Below are positions 23,940 to 33,700 of a stretch of 64,000 bases of DNA, in pieces (within the stretch, counting starts at the first letter, position 1; each line of letters opens with the position of its first letter). Location of the stretch: the NCBI GenBank assembly GCA_011037195.1, contig JAAEAF010003090.1, positions 1 through 64,000 on the forward strand, read 5' to 3'. The notes under the pieces are model-generated. The model was not told where the DNA came from. It searched no databases and worked only from the letters and a program-made list of their open reading frames with translations. The translations under genes were made by a program, and so were the position numbers. The stretch is from Triatoma infestans. Its lineage: Eukaryota; Arthropoda; Insecta; Hemiptera; Reduviidae.

Positions 23940-24610
23940 AACTTAACTCCCTAGCAAAGAGGAAGTACTGTAATTGTGTCAACTTTTTGATATCGTGTTT
24001 TCACCAGAAACACACGTTTTTAAGGGTCTCTCTGTAAAACTAATTTTTAAAAATTGGTCTGTGTATGTGCACAGCATAGCTCAAAAACGGAAAAATCATA
24101 GAAAGGACAAACTTGGTATTCCCGTTTAGGTTATCACCATAGGGTTCCGGACAGTAAGTTATCTGTCAAAATTCCTAAACCGGGAGTACTAATTTACTGA
24201 ATGTATTTTTCAGTTTTTTTTTGTGATTTTTACGAAAACGGTTCCAAAAGATTTTTTTTAAATGTGATATATAAACTACACACATAAAAAGCTACAACTT
24301 TTATTTGAAACATTTCTCTAGGAAAATTCATTTAAGGGCACTTTTGGAAGAGGGGTGGTATTAGGTTTTCTTCTAAAGTGATATTTTAATTTATTATACA
24401 GGGTTTCTCAGTTCCTAATGGCCAAATCAAGGATATAATTTTAATTTTTAATGTGAATTTTAATGTAATCTGGGATTCCGTTTTTGAAGAAAATCGAATG
24501 ACCGGAAGTGCGTTTTTACTGAAGTAATTTCAGTTTTCAACGATTTTATCTCCATAAAAATATCGACAGGATTTTCATAAAATTTGTTACACTAACTATG
24601 GAATAATAGA
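23940..24610 (+). repeat. ACCGGAAGT-family repeat copy
   Basis: Head 'aggaagtactgtaattgtgtc', tgtgcacagcatagct segment and modules to about 24600 (accggaagt near 24500). Its end abuts the sequence into which foldback copy C inserted. Confidence 0.68.
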
Positions 24611-24727
24611 GACCTATAACTATGCGGAGATTGACACGTTCTCAACATACACTCCTGAAAAAAGCCACCAACAAAAAATTCTTTTTTTCAGAGACATTTT
24701 CCGTGGTAACCTGCTTCATTTTGTGGT

Positions 24728-24765
24728 CATCGACCGGTTTCGGGCGTTCGCCCATCTTCAGGATG
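24728..24765 (-). ncRNA. Hammerhead ribozyme motif, left arm of copy C
   Basis: On the minus strand every element is present: CATC/GATG stem I, CTGAAGA core, extra T, GGGC/GCCC stem II, GAAA, and ACC-GGT stem III with GTC. It is identical to the consensus except for the permitted A at position 7. Confidence 0.8.
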
Positions 24766-24782
24766 CGTTTTTCTGTGAAGCG

Positions 24783-24820
24783 AATCCTGAAGATGGGCGA
24801 ACGCCCGAAACCGGTCGATG
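24783..24820 (+). ncRNA. Hammerhead ribozyme motif, right arm of copy C
   Basis: CTGAAGA at 24787-24793, GGGC/GCCC hairpin 24795-24806, GAAA 24807-24810, GGTC 24813-24816, predicted cleavage after C24816. Stem I is AATC against GATG, three pairs before a mismatch. The motif lies very close to its mirror copy, so the whole-element hairpin would compete with ribozyme folding. Confidence 0.76.
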
Positions 24821-25204
24821 ACCACAAAATGAAGCAGGCTACCACGGAAAATGTCTCTGATGCTTTCCAGCTCTGCGGAACCAACCACCACAACAAATTC
24901 TTTTTTTCTTTGAAAACACTTCTTTGCCATTACCGTATACACAGCATACATTTATTAAGTTAAACTAGTTAAAATCCCAGAATTCTGTAGGATCCTATAT
25001 ACAGTATTTACAAAAATCACCGCTAGATGGCAGATAAATATATAAAAAGAATTGCCTTTATAAGTCCATGTATCACCTGGTGGAAATGAAAGTAACTAAA
25101 TATTTCGTATTATATTAGATTGCTTCAAAATATTTCTCCAATTGAATTGTGATTCTTGGATACATAAATCTTCAAAAACAGTTTCTAAAATACTATATAT
25201 AAAA

Positions 25205-26275
25205 TACTACACCTTCTCTTACACCTAGGAAGAGGAAGCATTGTAATCGTGCCAAATTTTCGATATCAAGTTTTCACAGGAAATATCCGTTTTGAGATCT
25301 TCTGAGTCCAAACAAGTAGTTTTTAAAAATGGTCTGTGTATGTGTGTGTATGTATGTGAACAGCATAGCTCAAAAACGAAAAACTGTAAAAAGTTCAAAC
25401 ATGATATTCCTTTTAGGTATCACCATGGGATTGGACAGTACATTATCTGTCAAAATTCCTGAACCGGGATGTTCCTGAACCAGAAAAACTTTGCTATTGT
25501 TTTTTTTTACTATTTTCTCAAAAATGGTTCCAACGATTTTCTTCAAACGATTTTCTTCCAAACGATTTTCTTCTAGAAATAAATAGATGGCCAAAATTCC
25601 GAGTTTCAGGAAAATCGCTTTTATTGACCAGTTTTCGACGAATTTCATTAAATTTGGTACACAAACTATAAAATTTGTCAATTATAATTTTGAGAACTGG
25701 AGTAAGAGAAAGGCCTGTGAGTGTTTCACGGCAGATTTTTTTGTATATCAACTACACATACAAAGGGCTGCAACATTAATTTGAAACATTTCTTCGGGAA
25801 AATTCATTTAAGGGTACTTCTGGGGGAGAGGTAGGGTTACGGTTTCCTCGAATGTGTTACTTCAGTTTATTATACAATTCCGTTATCTAAATAATGTTAA
25901 TTAGCATTAAATATGTTGTTGAAATTCCGAATTTGAAAAAAAATCGGATGACCGGAAGTGCGTTTACTTATACCAATTTACTAAATGATTTTTTTACTTT
26001 TTCGCGATTTTCTCAAAAATGGCTCCGACGGTTTTCTTGAAACAAGATATAAACTATACATACAAAGATGTACATCTTTTATTTATCATCCAAACAAAAT
26101 TAATTAGAAATAAATAGACGGCCAAAATTCCGAGTTTCAGGAAAATCGCTTTTATTGACCAGTTTTCGACGAATTTCATTAAATTTGGTACACAAACTAT
26201 AAAATTTGTCAATTATAATTTTGAGAACTGGAGTAAGAGAGAGGCCTGTGAGTGTTTCACGGCAGATTTTTTTTT
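25205..26275 (+). repeat. Two ACCGGAAGT-family copies in tandem
   Basis: The first copy runs from 'cttctcttacacctagg' (25212) to 'cctgtgagtgtttcacggcaga' (about 25735). The second part repeats modules and ends with the same unusual 'ggcctgtgagtgtttcacggcaga' terminus near 26243. The shared variant end and the near-identical 90 bp before it point to a local duplication. Confidence 0.78.
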
Positions 26276-26504
26276 TTTATTAGCCTAGAGAACCTTAGAC
26301 GGTCAACACTCTGGTGGTCACTTTTACAATCTTCAGTCTTAGTTAAAACTATCCACGTCTGCCATCTAGCGATACTTTCTAAAACTACTGAAATTTTATT
26401 TTTCCACAAATCTTTCGCTTTAATGCTTACCTTGAATGTACCACTTTCCTGTAATAATTTTTTTTTTTAAACTTAGTATATTATCTACAAAAATAATTAC
26501 CTAT

Positions 26505-26590
26505 CATCTGGTATTTTATCCGTCGTAGCATGCATACTGATTATGTTCCTGACCGGTTTCGGATTTTCATCCATCGTCAGAGCATATTCA
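26505..26590 (-). mobile_element. Second-family hammerhead element fragment
   Basis: Single arm matching 14785-14860 (atccgtcgtagcatgcat, then the ribozyme core). The opposite arm is absent. Confidence 0.65.
26547..26585 (-). ncRNA. Hammerhead ribozyme motif, second family, covarying stem II
   Basis: On the minus strand: CTGACGA (26580-26574; position 7 is C), extra T, stem II GGAT/ATCC with a GAAA loop, GAAA, ACC-GGT and GTC with predicted cleavage after 26551. Relative to the 14820 copy, an A-T pair of stem II is changed to G-C on both sides, so pairing is kept. Confidence 0.72.
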
Positions 26591-26701
26591 CCAAGCTCGT
26601 GTAGAGAGTTCACTTCAACATAATGTTTCTGTTATACTCAATTTGGGGAGGTTATAAGGTTATGTTACTATGAAACACACACACACACAGACATCTGAAA
26701 C

Positions 26702-26935
26702 AAGGGAAGGGAATAGCTAAGTGGTTAGCGTACTGGACTCCCACTGCGGAGGGCCCGGGTTCGAATCCAGCTGTGCAACTCCTACTGGGAGCCTCTACAG
26801 CTCACTGTCCGTTGAAGGACTGTGTTGTCTGTAACGAGAGAACACTGTCCGGAGGCCGGCATTGCACTGAGAAGGCTTGGGGCACCAATGACCATAGATA
26901 TTGTTGACGCACCCTATATTAAAAATAAAAAAATA
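26702..26935 (+). mobile_element. tRNA-derived SINE, family 1
   Basis: A box tagctaagtgg (about 26713), B box ggttcgaatcc (about 26758), body with 'gagcctctacagctcactgt' and 'acactgtccggaggccggc', A-rich tail with tandem aaaataaa. Confidence 0.88.
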
Positions 26936-27002
26936 AAAAAAAAATAATTAATATCTATAATTATGTACTGAGATTTTAAGATGAATTAAACGATCATGCC
27001 CA

Positions 27003-27070
27003 AACAAGGGTTGGTGCAAAAGTAATTGTAGTTTTGGAGGGTGAATTTTAACAACAATTGGGCAAATTGT
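27003..27070 (+). mobile_element. Mariner-type terminal sequence
   Basis: 'gggttggtgcaaaagtaatt' then 'gtagttttgg' resembles the terminal inverted repeat of mariner transposons. No transposase follows. A similar end lies at 35478-35530. Confidence 0.55.
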
Positions 27071-27119
27071 AGTTGTAATTAGTTCTTGAATGTAGTACTC
27101 AGACACCCCAGTTGCAACT

Positions 27120-27650
27120 TCTATACCGAAGATGAAACTGGAGTATCTGAGCCGGCCGTCCTAGTTGATCGCAGGGGTGATCCCGATTGACCTTCAGACC
27201 AGAGAGAGACTGGATGTGTGGGAAGAATGAGTACAGCGATAGGTGGACCACGATGCTCATCCAGAGTTTGTCGGAATAGGTTGAGAGGTACGGCGAGGTC
27301 AACTACTTCCTCCCCCAATTTCTCTCAAGGCATGGCTGTTCTCACAAGACTGGAAGCCAAAATCGGAAGGATTTCCCCAGAGATGTTGGTGAGGGGCATG
27401 CTCGCCTGAGGGAACCGTTGGGACTGGGTGGCTAACTTTATCCGGATGGTCCTGAGGATGAAGAATGTTGAAATGAAAAGGCACCTCGACCTCCTGAGGA
27501 CAGGGTGCCTATTCGGGAGGGTGCCCGCAGTGGCGTTACGAGACACCACCCCGAGGCATAGACTGCTTCGTCAGATGTCCTCTGAGACTACAATGCCGAA
27601 GCGGAGACTCGATGCATGACTTCCAATCTCTCTCGGTTATAATTTCCCAA
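27120..27650 (+). mobile_element. Decayed non-LTR retrotransposon C-terminal fragment
   Basis: The plus-strand frame near 27285 gives Y-G-E-V-N-Y-F-L-P-Q-F-L-S-R-H-G-C. This matches the region after RNase H in R1-like elements (xxYYLTQFLTGHGCF). Stops and shifts follow. The segment is much GC-richer than its flanks. Clade assignment is weak. Confidence 0.5.
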
Positions 27651-27723
27651 GCAGATCTTTTGCTTGCCAATTTGGCGTTCCTTGGGATGTATGCCAGCTT
27701 AATTAATAACACACTAACAACAC

Positions 27724-27945
27724 TAGGGAAGGGAATAGCTAAGTGTTTAGCGTACTGGACTTCCACGTGGAGGACCCGGGTTCGAGTGCAGCTGTATTTT
27801 TTCTTCCTAGGAGCCTCTACAGCTTACTGTCCGGTGATGGACAGTATTGTCAATAACGAGAGAACACTGTCCGGTGCCGGCACTGCACTGAGAAGGCTCC
27901 GGGCGCCAATGGCCATAGATGTTGGTGCGCCTTAAATTTAAAAAA
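27724..27945 (+). mobile_element. tRNA-derived SINE, family 1
   Basis: A box region tagctaagtgt (last base changed), B box ggttcgagtgc (one change), full body and A-rich tail. The promoter changes suggest an inactive copy. Confidence 0.87.
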
Positions 27946-28380
27946 AAAAAAATCTGAAACACACACTTGAATATCTCAATGTTTCAACTGTTCGAGTTTC
28001 GAAACGTTTGACAGTTGAGTGATTCGTGTTGATAGCGTTCAGCATCATATAGCAGAGTTCTTTAAAATTCTAGATTATTATTAATTGTCTCAATAACTTA
28101 CTGTCTAGGAAAAATATTCAACAATAATTTCATAATTAGTTTTATTTCACAATATTATAATAATTTTTTTTAAAGAAATAAATATATTTAAACGAAATTT
28201 GACTTAAAAATTAAAAATTTATATAAATATAAAATAAATTAAAAATTATACAATTTCAATTTTACCCTCGCAAAATAAGGGACAATTTCAGAAATGTAAG
28301 TCTTCATTTAGAAACTCACAGTGTGGCAAGGTTTTTTGGACGAAAAAGATTTAAGGAATGATAAAAGTATTATTAATTAC
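27946..28380. other. AT-rich spacer
   Basis: Very AT-rich sequence with no recognisable feature. Confidence 0.3.
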
Positions 28381-28400
28381 TTTAAAATTTTAGGCGCAAA

Positions 28401-28586
28401 ATGTTTGTGATGATTGGCGCCTGGAATCTTCTTCTCATTGCACACCGCCTCCAGGAGCACGCCACCTCTCATTACAGACAATACTGGCCCTCATCATTTG
28501 GGGGTGATGGTGGAGGCAGTGAACTGTTAGTGGCTTCTAAGAAAGGAGGAAAAATCTTAAGTACTGCACTTGGCTGGGCTGCCTGA
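28401..28586 (+). CDS. Unrecognised open frame, 61 codons
   Basis: The frame from ATG 28401 to TGA is GC-richer than the very AT-rich 400 bp before it. It follows a possible acceptor (tttaaaattttag at about 28393). It contains a glycine/serine stretch (G-G-D-G-G-G-S) and a K-K-G-G-K motif near the end. I do not recognise the product, and no neighbouring exon with matching phase was found. It could be a terminal exon of an unseen gene, a retroelement scrap, or chance. Confidence 0.22.
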   Translation: MFVMIGAWNLLLIAHRLQEHATSHYRQYWPSSFGGDGGGSELLVASKKGGKILSTALGWAA

Positions 28587-28790
28587 TGACTGACTCCAGC
28601 ATCCCAACATCACTTACAAAAACAATTATTACTTAGCTGCTAAAGAGGAAGTATTGCGATCTTGTCAAATTTTTAGATACGGAGAAACTTCATCGGAAAT
28701 ACAAGTTTTCAAATCCACTGAGAGTTCAAACTTGATATTTCGTTGAATTGTTATTATTATTCGTGTGTGGGGAAGAAACCAAACCCTACG

Positions 28791-29071
28791 ACCCCCAGTG
28801 GTTCTTTAACTGTGAGGCGCGCCCCCTAGGAGAGACGCCGTAACTTTACAAGAGGGGAGCGTCAAATAAACGAACAAGAAATGGCATCAGATATATTTTT
28901 TTTATTAATCTAAAATATAACTAAAACGTAAGCATTAAAATAAAACATTTCTAGGACATAGATCTAATGACTAATATGTACCTGTTTTGAAGTACACAGC
29001 CTGACCAGGTTTGGTTTTATATTCGAGATATTATACAGGGGGCGCAAAATACAAAAGATTGAGAACCGCTG
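28791..29071. mobile_element. Non-autonomous hAT-type MITE
   Basis: The ends are inverted: 'cagtggttctttaactgtg' at 28796 and 'agattgagaaccgctg' ending at 29071, each next to a C/G-rich 'ggcgc' block. This is the classic hAT terminal pattern. Length is about 275 bp with no transposase. The 8-bp flank duplication is imperfect. It inserted into the LINE relic. Confidence 0.8.
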
Positions 29072-29369
29072 TCCAACGCTATCTCCAAAGCCCCACGCCC
29101 CCCCCCCCCAATATGCACCCCCAAGGAAAAACCAACATTCTAAAGCTCTTCCACAGATAAATGACCTAACTGCCTCCAAATCCAAGTCACTTACAAAACT
29201 CCTTAAACCACAGAGCTCAGTACGGGAACCAACCAGAGATGCCTTGAGAGAGTGAAGTCCCCGTGAAAAACACAGCAACATCTCACTGAATAGCCCTATC
29301 CGAATCTAGCCAATGAGCAACTTAGACTGTCCGCAACCCAATGACCTCATCCACAGGGATGAATGCTGA

Positions 29370-29736
29370 AGCATGACTGGAAGATATGTGTCGTAAAGAC
29401 ACACCAACAAGCGTTGCCATACGGTGTCGTGCTGCCCGATATACTCGTGCACACTGCTGCATTGCTGAACCACACTGGTAGGCGTAGTATCCTTTAGAGA
29501 GCTGCACTAACTTCCAGGTGTTCTGCATCCATTTTCGCTTCCTGGCATAGTGGGCACTGGTCATTCTCCACCGCGCCAATCCTATATAAGTGAGCTTGCA
29601 GACAGTCGTGGCCGGTCACCAGACGAAACGCTGCAACTACTACATCGCGAGGCAAATTGCAGGGAAGAGTCTGCCAGCTGCTGCCATTTCTCTTACCTGG
29701 ATGGGGAACCTATCCAGGTCTTCATTTTTCAAAAAT
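29370..29736 (-). mobile_element. Non-LTR retrotransposon C-terminal zinc-knuckle fragment
   Basis: On the minus strand around 29660-29500 the frame reads F-R-L-V-T-G-H-D-C-L, then Y-R-I-G-A, then C-P-L-C-Q-E-A and D-A-E-H-L. This is the post-RNase H CCHC-type region of R1/Jockey-like elements. It is a different family from the LINE pieces that flank it. Confidence 0.72.
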
Positions 29737-29819
29737 TCCCATATGACCTGGTACCCAGACTAGAAATACCTTCTTCTAAAACATTCTAGTATCAACTTGG
29801 AAGTGAAGACACATAAACC

Positions 29820-30640
29820 AGTATGGTTCTTATTACACCCCAAATTAACCCTTCCCCCCCCCCAAAGGAGCTACTTCACCTATAATAATCTTAAGATATC
29901 TTGAAACTCCAACTCACCTAAAGTATTCCTTTTTGAATTTTTCCCATCCAAATATAGCGAAACTTAGTTTCCCTAACACTCCTCCCTCGTCACAATTCTA
30001 ACACAAAGAGGTTCTACACAATTTTGGTATAAACAACTAGCTACCCAAGAAGCCATGATCTAGTCAAATATACTTATTAGTACTGTCAAGTGTAACGTAA
30101 TCAGTGAGAGAAGATATTTGAAGTCTCTCCCTGTCATGTAATATTTTATAAATATCTTAGTCTGAGATGATACACACCCCTCTCCGTGTCCCTCCAATGC
30201 TGGTTCTGGTTCTAGAGGGTTCTGGTGGAAAACAAGCAAGTCGGTTGTGAGGTTTCATCCTGCTGGCACCAATAGCAGGACACACAATCAACGTCGCAGT
30301 GTACTATACCATACCACAAGAAGAGAAAAGTTAGATGGAATTGTCCTTAATGCTTCTAAGTTTTTAAAGGCAGAACAACAATTGTCGTATTAGGCTGGGT
30401 AAGACGAAGCCAATTCCCCCGTTTAAAATTGGACAGCAACTGTTATCCAAAATTGTTACAATCCTTCAAAAAATTGATATCTAGGAATGTAATAACAAGA
30501 AATTTGCTTAAATTCTTATTACACAAACTCACTTCTTAACTCTGACTAGGTATTAAATAATTTGACCACACTGTGTTCTAGTTTCGAAACAATTACCTGG
30601 TCTATTCACACATCGGTCTAGAACGTAGAGTAGTTCTCCG
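29820..30640. other. No feature recognised
   Basis: Mixed-composition spacer downstream of the AAGAB stop codon. I see no gene, RNA or repeat match. Confidence 0.3.
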
Positions 30641-30704
30641 TGTTTTGTTGATATCACATTAAAATAAATAAATAAAAAAACAATTAATAAGAAAATAAAA
30701 ATAG

Positions 30705-33700
30705 CTAACAATCTAATATTTCATCTTTATCACCGCCGATAGCTTTCCAATAAGCAAGTACCACATCTTCAGCAAACTTCTTGCGCTGATCACTCGGCAT
30801 CGAGCCAGCCCTTTCCTTCATCATTGGCAATTGGCTGAACAGATCACAAAAATCTGTAGTTTCATCATTAAATAATTCTTCTGAAACAAGAGAAATAAAA
30901 ATATATGGATAAAATCTGTTGTGAAACACTCACACAACTTCAAGGACTTTCCCCACTAGTCCTTCTTGCAATACGATCTCCTCTGGTCTCAACGTACCAG
31001 AGCCACAATCTGCCGATCGCAACGCAGTCGAATAAACAGGTAAGAGGCCGTCTCCTCCATTTCCTGACATAGTCTACACAAGGGCTCCAAATTAATTAAT
31101 CCCACCTTGTGCAGATGTTTTTGCACCTATTAGACAAATCTGATACCTACTTAGACCCAGGATTTCCCAGGTTCTTTTCTTACACAGCTCTGGCATCACT
31201 ACCTTGCCGTGTTTTGCCCCAGTTGCGACTGTGTTCCCACTGAGTCCATTCCCTCAGAGATGCCTTCGCCATAATTTTGGCTATCCCCAGAAAAGGTTCC
31301 GGCCCACAGAATGAACTCTTTTTAATATAGAAATATATAAACTGACAAAGTTTATTTAAATACACATTTTACATATTTATCTCGCGGTGCTTGGGCCGGC
31401 ATGTATGGGGATGAAGCCGGAGGTACTCACTGAGAGGGCTATTACTCTACGATATTCTAGGCCGCAATTTTTGCAATCAAGGTTTATGTTGGGCAAATGA
31501 AAGACCTGAACCTGAGAATGAACCCTAGAAATAGGGAGATTCAACATCTTTTCGAACAGCCAAGCAGCAATTAAGGCTATTGCTGCCTTCATCACTGGCC
31601 AGAGAGTGCAGAGAATCTCTGACACAATGGGGCGAATACTCCGTTCTTTGGTCAAGAACCTGTCCTACAAGCCTCTTCACGTAGCCGTGGTAGGTTCAAG
31701 AAACACTTTCAGAAGTTGGGGGATAATTCAGGTGAAAGAGTAAGCGGCCTCACAACTGTTGTTCGATTGTGTTGCAATCGCTACATCTTTGGCACTCTCA
31801 GACCAAAAGAAATTATAGCGCAAAAAGTGCTGGTTGGGAAAGTCCACAACCTCATGAAGAGGGGAGGTTTCTCATACTAGACCTACAGAAGTTGGCATAA
31901 GCCTCTACTGGCTGCAGTGCCTAGGATCGTGACCCACCCCATGTTCTATTATTCTATTCTATTCTATTAACATAAACATAGAGGTAGTGGAGGGGGGATA
32001 AGTACCAAGCTACTAATCTTGGCAGGTAGAGAAGTGAAGATTATATTATTGCCCAGTAGAGTGCTCTAGAAACCCTGAACCAACTGGATATAAAATTTGA
32101 AATTAACGACATAAATTCCGTAAAATTATACCAAATTATTACGATCGTGAACTGGTTATGAGCATGCACTTGTAACTTGGAGGTCCCCTCCCCCAGTTCG
32201 AGTCCAACTTATGACTGCTAAATCTTACATCTGGGTTGAAAAATGTTAATAGTAAAGTACGTGCTTGCGTACCAATCCGCAACACCACTTAATTTGGTAG
32301 TTAAACGTTAAGCCTGCCCGAAAAAAACAGACATGACTTCACTTCCTTTTTTAATTATTTACCTGCTGTAGGTTCTATGTTATCCACCGTTCTTCTGGTA
32401 TGTTCACTGCTGTTCTGATCTTGGTCCTCACAACTTTCTGATGAATTCTGTCCATTGTTTTCTTAAAAAAAAAAAAATATATAATTTAATTGCTGTTAGA
32501 GGAAGTATTGTAATCATGCCAAATTTTCGATATAGAGTTTTCACCGGATATATCCGTTTGGAGGACCCCTAAGTCCAAAAAAGTGGTTTTTAAAAATGAT
32601 CCTTGTGTGTATGTAAGAACAGCATAGCTCAAAACGAAAAATTGCATAAAGTTTAAAAACAGACATTTCGTTTGGGTATCACCATGGAATCTGACAGAAA
32701 CTTACGTGTCAAAACTCCTCAACCGGAAGACCACTTTACTGAATAATTTTTTTTCATTTTTTTTTTAGATTTTCTCAAAAACTATTCTTAACGATTTTCT
32801 TTCGAATTTGGAATATCGATTACACATACAAAACGCTATAATTTTTATTTGAAATATTTCTCGAAGAAGATTCATTTAAAGCGGCTTTTGGTTGGCGGGG
32901 TGGGGGAAAGTGCTATTTCCATTTATTATACAATTTTTATCATCTAAATAATATTAATTAGAATTAAATATGTTGCAAAAAAAAAAAAATTCTGAGTTTA
33001 ATGAAAATAGGTTTGACCGAAAGTGGGTTTTTTACTGAACAGTTTACGGGGATCTATAAGTTTTGTTTGAAACTTTTTTCCGAGAAAGTTCATTTAAAGA
33101 ATTTTTGGAAGAGAGAGGGGGAAGTTATGCTTTCCTCAAACAAGTCATTTTATTAAGTTTAGATTTTCTCATTGATATAAAATTGTAGACAAGTAAACAT
33201 TTAGTAATACTTCCTCTCACTAGGAGTAAGAGAAAGTAAAAATTATAAGTTTGAAGAAAATTTGTCACTTAAATCTGTGTAAACTGCAGTAAGAGAAAGT
33301 CGAGTAAGTGTTTCATGCCAGATTTTTTTTTTTAAATTTTTTGTGGTACATTGTACAGTGGCCAAAGGAGGTCTAATTGTGCTTCCACGCAAACATGCCC
33401 TGGCACAAAAAAAGTGGATAGCTCTATTATTTCCGCCCAAGTCATTGAGTTTTAATGACGACCTGTCTATCGGATAGGATTACAATCGAATTCCGATATT
33501 TCCTATCGAGATTAAAATGGACACAACACTTTTCCAATTGCGTGAATTTCCGCCTAGAAGCTGCTGGGAAACTTGCCTATGACGGATTTTGTTCGAAACC
33601 GTCGCTTCGTGTCAGATGTGGTACCTTAAACGGAATATCCAACGACTGATATTACAGTAGTAAGTGTAAGTAATTAAAATGTTTTCCATGAATACCAACG

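Larger units (their letters stand above)
24676..24908 (+). mobile_element. Hammerhead foldback element, copy C, with 14-bp target duplication
   Basis: The element is 24690-24894, flanked by a perfect AAATTCTTTTTTTC at 24676-24689 and 24895-24908. The left arm starts at 'agagacattttccg'. The right arm runs past the matching point and ends with the extra tail through 'ctgcggaaccaaccaccacaac'. The loop between arms is only about 17 nt. Both arms carry hammerhead motifs. Confidence 0.92.
28750..29815 (-). mobile_element. Relic of the I-like LINE, interrupted twice
   Basis: 28750-28790 and 29072-29345 match the 3' end of the LINE at 53379-57952 (ttattattattcgtgtgtgggg against ttattattatttgtctgtgggg, then the CTTAAACCA and GTGAAAAA blocks). 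29737-29815 matches 54007-54112. A hAT-type MITE splits the first part, and a different LINE piece separates the second. Confidence 0.75.

Noticed and set aside
24622..24963. Open frames on both strands sharing a G-E-R-P-K-P-V-D-D-H-K peptide; similar ones at 8479 and 51000
   Set aside because: The peptide is the translation of the palindromic arms of the hammerhead foldback element. It appears wherever the repeat does, and on both strands.
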